From Gnetum montanum (Eukaryota; Streptophyta; Gnetopsida; Gnetales; Gnetaceae), in assembly GCA_015680685.1 (NCBI GenBank), contig MNCI01017954.1, positions 277,851-341,850 on the forward strand: DNA of 64,000 bases, written 5' to 3'. The position numbers and the translations under genes are program-made. The notes under the pieces were generated by a model. That model made no database searches. It had not been told where the DNA came from and saw only the letters and a program-made list of their open reading frames with translations. Shown here piece by piece: positions 45,266 to 55,689 of the stretch; the stretch's first letter is position 1; every line of letters starts with the position of its first letter.

Positions 45266-45720
45266 CCTCTCCAAACCCAATGCCGCATGTTACATTATTA
45301 GGGCTACCACTCAATACTCCAACAACTAGGCAACCCAATGAATATAGCCACATGAGGAGACATGTTGATCTTTGCATACCATCTTATAGTCACGAGTGCC
45401 ACAGTGGGTCAACCACTCATCAATTGACTACATCTTATAAATTCTCCCACTATGCTTACTATAATCAAATGTGTGAACCCCACTCGGGGTACGTTCCAAC
45501 CACCACATTAAAAGACACCCAGTGGTTTGGATATGACCGGATCCCAATACGTCCAACATGTAAGGATCCCAAATTTTCATTTATTAATCCTCGCCATACT
45601 CAATCATTTAGTTATGGGNATCCCAATACGTCCAACATGTAAGGATCCCATATTTTCATTTATTAATCCTCGCCATACTCAATCATTTAGTTATGGTGGA
45701 TATCCCCCATTCTAATGACA
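45266..45720 (+). pseudogene. gag C-terminal tail of F with artefactual duplication
   Basis: His/Thr/Pro-rich frames continue the gag tail as in D. About 77 bp, from ATCCCAATACGTCCAACATG, are present twice on either side of the N at 45619, most likely an unmerged contig overlap. Confidence 0.6.
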
Positions 45721-47080
45721 AGTAGGATTAATAAATATTTTTCATTTTCTTTAATTTTGAAATTTTTATTTTTTAGTTTTTTACTTTTCAACTTATTGTT
45801 TGATCTTTTTTCTTTTTTGTCTTTTTATCTTTTTACCTTTTTATAAGTAATATCATCTAGGAATAAAACACTCATGTGACTCGTTAGTTGAGGTGTTGTT
45901 TTATGCTATCAAGTCTCAGGTGACTAATTATTTAAACAACAAGCCCATCACATCCACCCACCCATTCTATTAATAAGAGGTTCTACCCTGGGTACAATGA
46001 TATTCCTAATCATTAAAACTTAAACTAATCATGTGTTCATTATACTCGGAGTAAAGAAGGATGGACCAAGAGGGAATGGTTAGGGTGTGACATCAAGGAG
46101 ACTTGTGGATTCTCTTTGGTGAGATCTGTAGGAGTTATCATGCAGCTTGGTTGTACTAAGATCCTTGTAGATCTAATGAAAAATGGAAGTAAGAGTAATC
46201 AAAAGGCACTCAACCATAATAATAATAATAATAATGCTAATCTAGGGGGTCCCACTCGAAAGACATGCACCCATGCCTGAAGGTTGGCAGCTTCTCTTGA
46301 TTAAGCAATACATAAAAAAAAACAAAAAATAAATGAGTGCCACAAAGCAAAATTACTCCTCCCTTAAACAAAATGCTAAGTGATCGTATGCCTTGCTATT
46401 ATGGTGCTCTTATGATTATCCATCATTGGATGAAGCAATGCGATGTCACTGATCGGAGGAATGTACTTGGTCCTGATTTTGGAGTAACAGGCTAATGACA
46501 CACTAATCATGCCTTACACGTAGGATTCATTATACCCTGAGTCAGTTACCTCATGTCCCAGTCTTTGCAATCCCTTCTATGGTTTACCTCACCTCACTGT
46601 TCATGTAATTATGACTCCAGACTTAGGTAGCATGGGATTCATATCTCATCGCAGTGATATCTACATGTGTGTGTTTTATGAGATTGATGTGGATTACATT
46701 TAACCCTTATAGTGCCTACGGACATTTTAAGGTGTGGTTACAGAAGGGCATTATAGGTTGGAACCTACTTTGGGGAGGACCCACTTGCATAACTCTTGTA
46801 ATTTGCACTCATAACACATCTCCCACACATCATCTAATACCCTCCAAGTATTACCAACATTCTTATTTCCCTTATCATCCTTTTGGTTCAAACGTTCCTA
46901 TGAGCCAATACATGTCCTTTTTCCTCATACTCTTCATGATTTTCAGTGTAATATTTTACACCATTATACTCTTTGTGCCTTCAGGACTAGTTTATATTAC
47001 CCTAGACCCTTTACATTGACCTAAAGTCTTTAGTTTATACCTTGGAGTCTCAAAAATTTGTAAATTTTTTAAGTACCCTA
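45721..47080 (+). other. Noncoding spacer of F
   Basis: T-rich tract 45735-45850, (AAT)n at 46216-46235, and the conserved block with GGTTGGAACC hairpin and GGGGAGGACCCACTT motif at 46734-46795. Collinear with 28681-30035 of D. Confidence 0.65.
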
Positions 47081-47084
47081 TTTT

Positions 47085-47242
47085 CGATAGGACCTGATAT
47101 CGGGTCGACCATGATATCAGGTCCCCGCTAGCAGGTACGTGATATTGTGTCCTTAAAATCTATATATATGGACTTCCCCCTTGCAAATGTCAACATTATT
47201 TGCAACTGTTCACGTGGAGGGAGTTTTTCAAATTTTCTTCTA
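47085..47242 (+). promoter_or_regulatory. Internal promoter and leader of F
   Basis: CCTGATATCGGG, CATGATATCAGGT and AGGTACGTGATATTGTG (47093-47150) precede TCTATATATATGG (47159-47171). The F U3 has the same AATATCAGGTACACGATATTGT arrangement at 42893. Leader GGGAGTTTTTCAAATTTTCT at 47219-47239. Confidence 0.65.
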
Positions 47243-47426
47243 CAACTTGTGATTGCGCATCTCTTATTTCAATAACCATAACTCACTTGCTAGCACTCTA
47301 ATTTTCATTTTGTTTGCACCTACTTGAACCCGGAGTGTTCAGCTTAGTTGTGGGGGAGGGGTACACACTGAATTGCATACAATTGTTTTTTTGAAATTCG
47401 TCATCACCCAAAGGACACTATCAAGG

Positions 47427-47674
47427 GTAATTACGTTTAAAAATAATAAACATGTGCCAAAAAAAATTTCATCTCCTTATCTATACTAGGAAATTAAACT
47501 TTGAAACCACCTAAGTAAAGTGGGCCAAATATTAAAACTTTTTGGGGATATTTTCATAAAAATTTCTAACTTTAAATCACACGGAATAAAAAAAAAATTC
47601 ATTAAGGTAAGAAGTAAGGTATAACTTAACTTTGATAAACAACCTTACTAATGATTGGCCCCATGTGATTGTAG
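47427..47674 (+). promoter_or_regulatory. Intron-like interval before ORF2 of F
   Basis: Donor CAAGG|GTAATTAC (47427), branch-like CTTACTAATGA (47644-47654), acceptor TGTGATTGTAG (ends 47674), then ATG; 248 nt. A PPT-like AGTTGTGGGGGAGGGG (47346-47361) lies upstream of the donor. Confidence 0.6.
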
Positions 47675-50467
47675 ATGGCCCCAAAGCGTGGACAACAAGA
47701 AGGTCCCTCTCAAGGTGCGTCTAAGCGACCCAGGAGAGGTAGAGGATAGGCATCTACCAAACAACATAGAGAGTAGGAGGTGTAATCCTTCAGTATTCAT
47801 CAAGAGACTCCTGCTACTGTACAATCAGGACAGGAAGAAGGTGGAACTATTATAGCACCTGAACAAGGATAGCACCTCACATTGCCCTCGGAGTGTGTTT
47901 AGGCCATCAGTGAAAGGTCCACATTAGCTACAGTGATCATGGAATTGAACTTTGGACCCTTCACGAAATTCGCTCCTAAGGTCATCAGGGACCAACTCAA
48001 AGGGTCCCCATTATGGCCTATCCTCTTCAAAAGCATTGCCTGGTACTTAGGAGAAATGTACCAATTTTGGCACAATAAAGAAGAAGGCACCACAGTTGAC
48101 ATTAGTGGTGTGTCTATTGAGTTTTTTTCAAAGGCCATTTTAGAAGTGTTAAAACTTCTGAATACGGGGTCAAAAGTTGCTCACCTGTCCACTCACTCTG
48201 ATGCTGATGCATGAAAGGTTTGGTTGGATAGGGTGTATGGTAAGAAAGATAAGATATATGGAGAAGTAATGTTGGAAGAGAGAATCTACTTCAAGATTAG
48301 TACTTATCACATCTTCCCCACAAAAGGATTAAACAGGATTTCAACATATGCGGCAAGAGGATGTGCGATATTGATGGGAAAGGTTAATGCTAACTTGCCC
48401 CACCTATACCTCATGGAGATCTTAAGGCAGTTCAAAGAATGCAAGATAGGGAAGTTCGCATTGCCCTTCCGTTGTCTCATTAGGAAGCTATGCAAGCATG
48501 CTAGAATTCTAGGGTACACCAATGATGTCCCTAGAAAAGCCTAAAATGCTTCATTCATTGAACTGCTGAAGCCACCAGCTCCAAGGAAAAGTGCTGGTGA
48601 GACATTAGAGCTAGAGCAAGAGCAAGAATAAATGATGGGGCCCACTGCAACTCAAACTGCAAGGCCTAGCCAACTTTGAAGTTAAGGCCTAGTCAAAAAT
48701 AAGAAGTGGGGCCTAACATAAGCCAGCGAGACCAATCGCCACTACTGTAAGATTATCAACTGTCGATGAGCCATCTCAGGGCCATTGCTAAGATGGCCAA
48801 TTGGGGAAGTTGTGATGATGCCAATCTCTTTCACGTCATCGATGATACCATACATCCCATTGTCTTTATAGATCATGCACAGGGTGAGGTGTCTATTCAG
48901 ATAGGAGGAGGGGAGATTGATTTATTACAATAGATTTCAGGAAACGTTGCATCCTTTTAGGTGCAACTCAAGACTGGTGAAGAGGCCACAATGGTGGTCA
49001 CACAATACTAGGATGTAGCAGGAGCTACAAAAGTGGTCGCAGACCACATCAAAGAATCGTTCAACATCCCTGTTGTGTTACCAGTAGACTTCATAGGAGC
49101 ACGTGATGCTCAAACATTGGCCAGTCCCTTGATGACTCCTGTGAAACATGAGGATGTACTTGATCGGTTGCTACAAACAAGACAAGTGATGACGTCCTTG
49201 TTCGACATCCCACAAGATGTCACAGCAGCACAATCAGACCTTATCTCTACCAAAGGAAAGTTGGTCATGGTAGAGATCAGGGTTGAGCAAGTAGAAGTAG
49301 AGTTAGCAAAAATCTAAGAGAGGCTCATAACCCTGCAAGCTGCATAGTGAGACCCCTCTCAATTTGTTCTTGCAGACCAGCTAGACACCTTCAAGACTGA
49401 GCAACTTAAAAAATTGTTGGCGGACAATAAGAGAGTGGAAGAGGAGAAAGAGAAGGCCAATTGGGATGCTCCAAGGCATAAGCACAAACCTACGCACATG
49501 CCAAGGCACTCAAAGCCTTACAAGAGAAGAATAAATAGCTCAATGTTGACAATCTTCAATTGACCACTATGGAAAAATAGAAGAATGTTATCGAAGAAAA
49601 CTTTCAACAGCTACAAGAACAATTGATCAAGATCAATTAAGATATGAACTGTTTGGTTAGAGAAAATCGAACCATCTCAATGGAGGAGGTACGTGTAATC
49701 TTTCAGAAGATGGCCATTGAAATAAGCATGTGGCAAAACAAGGCCAAGTGAGATGAAGAGTTAAAGGAACATTTCCAAGACCAGATGGGGATGTACAAGT
49801 AAGTCATCAAGAAGGAGATCCATATGGAAAAGGCCCACATCAACATTTTCAGTGCTCAACACACTGATTGGAGGGCCATATTAGACACATATGCATTTTC
49901 CCACCAGGTGGAACTTAAAGTCGAGACCTGTAGATTCAAGACCTCACAGAGCACATGGAATTGGCAAACTTGCGGTATGCCAATCTGGCCATGTTGACAG
50001 CAGGGCATCCGAGGACAAAGCTCGAGGGACAAGTAGCTACCACCTACGCCAAATATGAAGCAAAATTTGTAGAGCACAAGAAAACATTGCAAAAGTTGGA
50101 AGTTGCAAATTCTAAACTAGAGGTGATTAAAGTAAGCTACCAAGGATAAAAAGATGTTGTAGCAGACTTGGATCAATGGCTTACAAATATTCAAGAGTAC
50201 AGGGACAAAGCTAGAGCCTACAAGGAGGAACGACGGTTGTTTGTAGCATGGTATGTCAAAGTAAATAAGATGTTCCCGCAACTATCGTGCCCATGGGAAG
50301 TGCTGACTCCATCAAACATTGCAACATCAGCATGGGTGGCACAGGATCCCTGAACAAAAGAGGAAATGCTCTAGGCACTACTTCACATCATCAAATTCCA
50401 AAACTTGGAGCACAAGATAAAATTGAAGCAACCTATGGAGGAGCCACCACCACTTGGAACCACATGA
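47675..50467 (+). pseudogene. ORF2 of F
   Basis: About 931 codons with about a dozen stops. Transposon-like domain: MELNFGPFTKFAPKVIRDQL, TTVDISGVSIEFFSKAILEV and FALPFRCLIRKLCKHARI (47939-48500). Then the block LSMSHLRAIAKMANWGS (about 48760), SFNIPVVLPVDFIGARDAQT (49063 on), a coiled coil at about 49200-50150, and the terminal QLSCPWEVLTPSNI and EEPPPLGTT. Same layout as C and D with a different family LTR, so ORF2 is conserved across families. Stop-free segments of about 100 codons remain (48224-48544). Confidence 0.75.
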
Positions 50468-50635
50468 GTTCCACAAAATTTTGTAATTTTGGATTTCTTG
50501 TGTTGTGTCCCAATTTTTTTCTATTAAGTTCTCCACTACAACATGAATAAATTCCCTGTCAATTAATAATCACATACCTATCCACTATGTAATCAATGGG
50601 GCTTGTTCTCATTTTGACTTGAGGATGAGTTTTCA

Positions 50636-50651
50636 TTTAGTCATGGAGGTA
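50636..50651 (+). promoter_or_regulatory. Polypurine tract of F
   Basis: TTTAGTCATGGAGGTA, a decayed version of the D sequence, directly before the 3' LTR. Confidence 0.7.
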
Positions 50652-51518
50652 GGATGAATCATGATTCATCAGGCTATGATATTGGACCCCTGATATTGGA
50701 TCCACGATATTGGGTATGCGATATCGTAACCCATATAATGATGTCAGATACATGATATCGTGACTCCTATGTGAGCCTATAAATACACATGTAGGCACAC
50801 AAGAGGAGTTAGTATTTAAGTTTTGAAATAGTTAGTTTTTAGTTAGTTTTATAATTTAGTTCATTTCTTAGTTCCTCTCAACCCTTTCTCCCAGTGCATG
50901 CCCACAGTGTGATGATTGTAATTGTATGACATCCTTTATTCGAGTGTGGCGTACTTGGACAGACACATGATCAGAAATAAAGATTGAGATTACTTCATCA
51001 TTGTAGCATTCACTTAGTTTAATTAATTACTTTTAATTGTTATTAAATGTAGAATGAGTACAACTTCATCACGAGCATCTACGTGTGACTGCTTGGTATC
51101 CTAGTAGTGTACTCGGGCCATGCGCTTGGGAATCCTAGTGGTAGTCATGCATGAAGCCTAAGATGTGTACGGATGATTAAGAAACATATGCTTATCGCAC
51201 TTAGGCTAGCTTAAACTCTCTCTCCCTATCTCTTCTTAGTATAGCTCTCTCTCTCTCTCCCTTTTCCTCCAAGATTAGCTAAAGTTATTTTCCATCGCCT
51301 CCAAGAGTAGCATTAGTTTAGGAACACATCACACACCTCACTCTGGACTAAGCCATATGTGACAAAGCAAATACTAGTCCAGGTGGGAAGACAGTGAACA
51401 ACAATCAGTGAGTAACTATCTAGATACCACAACTAGCCCATCTACAGAGTTCAACCAAATCATGTGTGAAACGCTCATATTCGTATGGTTGAGTGTAGGG
51501 GAACCTCACCACTCATCA
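50652..51518 (+). repeat. 3' LTR of F
   Basis: 867 bp, first base mutated (GGATGAATC), ends CACTCATCA. The terminal inverted repeat of the 5' copy is kept as GATGAATCATGATTCATC. Confidence 0.85.
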
Positions 51519-52110
51519 CCTGATATAGTACCTTGAGATCCTCAAAAGTTTAATTTCACACAACTCAAGCATATGATGTTCATTTTCAACATATGAATAG
51601 TTATTTCTAACATTTTCACCCTTCTAACTCAATGATGAGGTTAGATTTATCATTTGGACACCCTATAATTCACTAATATTATAAATTTAACATTTTAAGC
51701 TTTAAGATTTAATGCAGAACCTTGTAGATAGACTTAAGTTCACTACGACATGTCATTAGTTACACTACCGGAGTTAGTGTTCTCAAGGGGGGTAGAAAGG
51801 TCATCAAAAATAATATAGTTAAATATTACTAAAAATTAGTAATGTAATTATATATTACTAAAATTAGATAATATAGTTACATTTTACTAAAATTATATGA
51901 TGTCACTAAATATTACTAAATTTAGATAATATATTATAAAAATAGATAATATAGTTATTCAATTAATGTAGTTGATTATTAGTTGATGTATTAGTTAATG
52001 ATCAGTTGATGTATTAGTTGGATAATTAGTTTAAGAAACAGAATAATCTTCAGCCATCAAGAAAAAGGTATATTAATCTATCCTGTAATCAAAACATAGG
52101 ACAAAAAAAC
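51519..52110. other. Rest of tandem unit and AT-rich DNA of H
   Basis: To about 51650 it is the end of the duplicated unit. Then short repeats AAATATTACTAAAATTAGAT (51825-51945) and TTAGTTGATGTATTAGTT (51970-52020); no gene. Confidence 0.6.
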
Positions 52111-53300
52111 ATGGAGACTCAAAATGTCATTTCAACAAGGAGTATGATACTCATGAAGAGAAATGATCTAGACAAGAATCCAAGAATAGGAATGAAAGTT
52201 GCAACATACAACATGCTTCCAAGATCCCTAGTGAGTGAGAAAGAATATTTGCTATGTCTATCATGGGCCTTGGATTGGCATGAATATCGATACCCACACA
52301 TTTTAGCAGAATTACAAGATTTGGATGCTGATGTATTGTGCTTAGAAGAAGTCTTACCATGGGAATTTCTATATCAATTCCAACTAGATTTGAAAAAGAT
52401 GAGATACAGAGGTATTTATAAGCAAAAAGGTTTTTGTGGAAGTTCTTCTTTTGAGCCATACAGATTAGCATGTTGTAGAAATTAAAACATGGATGGTTGT
52501 GCAATATTTTATAAAGAAGCCAAGTTTGAATTGGTACAAAGATTTGAATGGATTTTAGAAAATATGATTTTTGAAATTCCAAAACTTTAAGCGAGAGGAA
52601 AGAAAGAACAATCAAGATTTTGGAAAAATCACATAGCCTTAGCAGTGATTTTAAAAGTTCATCTATCAAGAAGATGTGTATGCATGGTTAACACACATTT
52701 AATTGCCAAACCAACATGTTCAGATGTTAGACTTTGTCAAGGAGCATACTTGATTAAGCAAATAGAAGAAAGTTTGAAGAAGAAGTTATTTCTAAGTTGT
52801 ACAGATCCAATTCCATATATTCTTTGTGGAGACTTCAATGCAAAAGTTGGAAGCAATGTTTATCAATTTCAAAAATATGGATTTATAGTAGAGTCTTTGG
52901 AAGATGAACCTGATTTGGAAAATATTTTTCCATTAATTTAGCATGCAATTCCACTAGCCAGTGCATATTCTGCTTATTTTGAATCTTCAACAGGTAAATC
53001 AGATTCTAGAATTTAGGAATAGATAATGTTAATGGATAGCACTCATCACGAACCATAGTTTACAAATTATTCTACAATGATTAATGAAGATGGATCAACA
53101 ACATTCTTCATTGTGTCTTTAGATTATATTTGGTATGATGCCCAATTCCTTAAAGTTACCAAGTTACTAGAGTTGATTTCTAAAGAAGAAGTTGAGAAGA
53201 ATCAAGATCAAGCTTTGCCATCATGAATAAGACCATTTGATCACATACCACTTATGGTAGAATTATAGTTGCTCCCATTAGTTCATAAGGTTGATCAAGA
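52111..53300 (+). pseudogene. CCR4-like endonuclease/exonuclease/phosphatase (deadenylase) pseudogene
   Basis: One frame from ATG 52111 to about 53300 with about seven stops and no intron. It shows the EEP-fold motifs of the CCR4/nocturnin/Angel nucleases in order: VATYNMLPRSLV (metal/phosphate Asn), YPHILAELQDLDADVLCLEE (catalytic Glu), DGCAIFYK, CMVNTHLIA, RLCQGAYLIKQIEE, ILCGDFNAKVGSNVYQF (catalytic Asp/Asn), VSLDYIWY and FDHIPLMVEL (catalytic His; family usually SDH). In life such enzymes shorten mRNA poly(A) tails with Mg2+. No LRR region is visible. It lies inside LTR element H on the same strand, so a captured, reverse-transcribed mRNA is likely; an independent processed pseudogene is the alternative. 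Confidence 0.8.
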
Positions 53301-53767
53301 TGAAGAAGTATCTCACGCTTACTTTTATTTGATCATCTTATTATTTTCTTAATTGTTTAATTTATATTTTAATTAGATTAATAAAATATCTAAGGAAATG
53401 CAAGTTGGGAATAAAGAATTTGCCTTGCCTTCACTTGGATAACCAAATATGAGTTGCACATTGTGTGACCCTAGTTAGAACTAGTCATTGGTAGTTGGTA
53501 GATCTTTAATTCACTTCTTATCGTTATCTTGGAAAACGAAGTAAGTATCAAGAAAGAAATATCTAATTTTTCATATAATCTTTCTCATATATATCTTATT
53601 TGTAGAATAAGCAAGAAATAACTTCAAGATCAAAGGAAAAATCAAATTATTGGAGTACATGATCATGAAAGAAAGCATTGGAGCTAGAAGAAGATAGAGA
53701 ATGTGGATTTGTTCGAGGATGAACGAAACCTAGGGGGGGGGGGGGGGGGGGGGCTGGGGGCGTAGAT
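53301..53767 (+). other. 3' untranslated part of H with G-run polypurine tract
   Basis: AT-rich to about 53640, with AATAAAAT near 53385. Then AATGTGGATTTGTTCGAGGA leads to a run of 21 Gs (53733-53753) just before the 3' LTR. The position and purine content fit the PPT; the length of the G run is unusual and may be a sequencing or slippage effect. Confidence 0.65.
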
Positions 53768-54342
53768 TGTCACATCCCCATTTCCAAATGATGTGGTTGC
53801 TTGATGAAGATGGTGTCTCTTCATAACAAGGGTTATTGTCATCTTAACAAGACCTGAAAGGGTAGTTGTGATTAAGACCCAAAAGGGCATGTTGTAATAA
53901 TGGATGTGTCTCTTGAGGTAACCTTTGGGGGTTTGACCTAAGGCATTTATACCCAAGGTTAGAGTTTGTGCTAGCATGGAGTTGCGAAGCCTGAAGAGGT
54001 GAGTAACGGGAGCCAGGTGAAGCGGGACAGGAAGTGGACTGACCATCCCTTCCAGTTGGGTTATAGGCCTAATTATGGTGGTGGTAGTGCTAAGTTGCAT
54101 CTAAGGGATAAATGCAAAAGGAAGAAAACCCCAAGGAAAACTCTCAGAGCATAATTCAGATACACTTTTCCATATGAATAAAGCATTCTTTTCTTTCCTT
54201 TTTTATATTTTTTTATTATTTCCTTTATACATAATGTTGAATATCACTTATATTTCACATTGGCATATTTTCTTTGTACGTATAATGTCTAATATATCAT
54301 ATATTTGTCATTTTCCATGACATTCGGGGATAGGATGTCACA
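53768..54342 (+). repeat. 3' LTR of H
   Basis: 575 bp, TGTCACATCC...GGATGTCACA, followed by TSD CAAAT. Antisense ORFs here are artefacts of the LTR and G-run. Confidence 0.88.
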
Positions 54343-54347
54343 CAAAT

Positions 54348-55680
54348 CCAAGGCTAGAAACAAGGAGCACATGAACCCTTGGATGTTGCCATGGGCCACT
54401 ACTATTCACTCTTACATCAATGCCTTGGCCATGGTTATCTTAAAGGGAACAACTTCACCACATCATAGATGGGCTTAGAGCAGAAACAAGAAGAACTCTT
54501 GGGTGTATGCCCAAGGAAGATTGTCTAAATTGATAGCTCATTATATCCAAAGGCTAATTGAGTAGGTAGTAAAAAAAAGAAGGTGAGCTATGAAAAAGGG
54601 AAAGTGCAAATAATATAACAAGGATCCTTCCATTAGAAAATGGGAGGTTTGATTTTGTGATGAGGAGGAGTCACCACTTGATGAAGTGATAAGTAGAAAG
54701 GCCCTGCCCATCCAAAAATCCATTTTTGAAATTTCAGCCAAGGTTACAAATTATGGAACTCTTTGAACTTAAAATTTCAAACCACTTTGAAGATTGCTGA
54801 CGAATCCAAAGAGCAAAATAGTGATCATAATCACAGGAGGCAAAAAGAAGCTAAAGATGCCTACTAAGGAGGTAAGGGCAAAGCTGCTGCAGTAGAGGAA
54901 GTTTTGGAGTCTGACTCTAATGATGAAATTGAACGTGACATCTATCAATACAAACATCAAAAGGGATGTTGCGCTGTGGTATTACACTTACAAGAGTCTA
55001 GAGTGTATGCATTGAATCCTCGCCTAGCATGTAGGCAAGTTCCAAGATGATTGCATTATCCTCAAGGTAATCCATGGCAGTTCCACTAACAACAACAAGC
55101 TTACTACCAAAGTGGAACTCCTTCATAATTGTACGAATAATACCAATGGTGATATCAACCACAATTATGGGAAATGCCACCACCAAGGTAGTAGTACCCT
55201 TATAGGTAACCAAATCCATATAGGCACTATGTTTAGTAGTTCATCTCCCTTAGAAGTTATGCAAGTTATGCATCATTCCAGCATCACTATTACTCTCTAG
55301 AGTACCATTGAACACATTCACCATCTACTCAAGGGAAAAAACCATATCTGTATCCATACCATCCTCCGCATCCCTCTACACGTACACCTCCACCTTCAAC
55401 CTAGTTAGCTCGTGCTTTTTTCATGCAGGGTGAGATTCGTTCATAGCTGCAACAATGAAATGCTACATGGGCTATGCACTCACAATCAATTTTTTAGCCA
55501 GGTGGTCCAAACAATCGATCTTGGGAAAAGACCTTTCTTTTGGCCTAGCAATCCTCTTCATCCCTCATAATCTAGTCTGACTAATTGCCCTGCATCTCCA
55601 GCACCCTCATCCTTTTCATAAAACATCTTTGAGTGTCCTTCAAAGTAAGTACTACCTAGGATTTGCACTATAATGCTAAT
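54348..55680 (+). pseudogene. gag: gag of E, part 2
   Basis: Resumes the core interrupted by H: EPLDVA-like start, YYYSLLHQCLG-like segment and the region to VYAQGRLSK near 54520, frameshifted. Knuckle region IYQYKHQKGCC near 54940-54975 (Cys-to-Tyr losses) and ESRVYALNPRLA (54995-55030) match B. The proline-rich tail runs to the protease. Confidence 0.65.
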
Positions 55681-55689
55681 TTATGCTCT

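Larger units (their letters stand above)
42835..51518 (+). mobile_element. Element F: pol-less gag + ORF2 retrotransposon
   Basis: 8.7 kb with two LTRs, PBS, gag, spacer, internal promoter, ORF2 and PPT. Flanks CTCGA (42830-42834) and CCTGA (51519-51523) are a decayed TSD; joining them restores the repeat unit of H, which supports the boundaries. There is no pol. It is a different LTR family from A/C/D but has the same plan. Confidence 0.85.
39729..54342 (+). mobile_element. Element H: LTR element carrying a CCR4-like gene, split by F
   Basis: LTRs at 39729-40300 and 53768-54342, about 93% alike by eye, with perfect TSD CAAAT at 39724-39728 and 54343-54347. After the 5' LTR comes TTGGTATCAAAGC, an initiator-Met tRNA PBS, so H is from another lineage than B-F. 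Without nested F the internal part is about 4.8 kb. I find no gag, RT or integrase in it, but a decayed deadenylase-like ORF on the same strand. It looks like a non-autonomous element with a captured host transcript. Confidence 0.75.

Noticed and set aside
53684-54100. 138-codon minus-strand ORF with a Pro run
   Set aside because: It is the antisense of the H polypurine tract and LTR; the Pro run is the complement of the G run.
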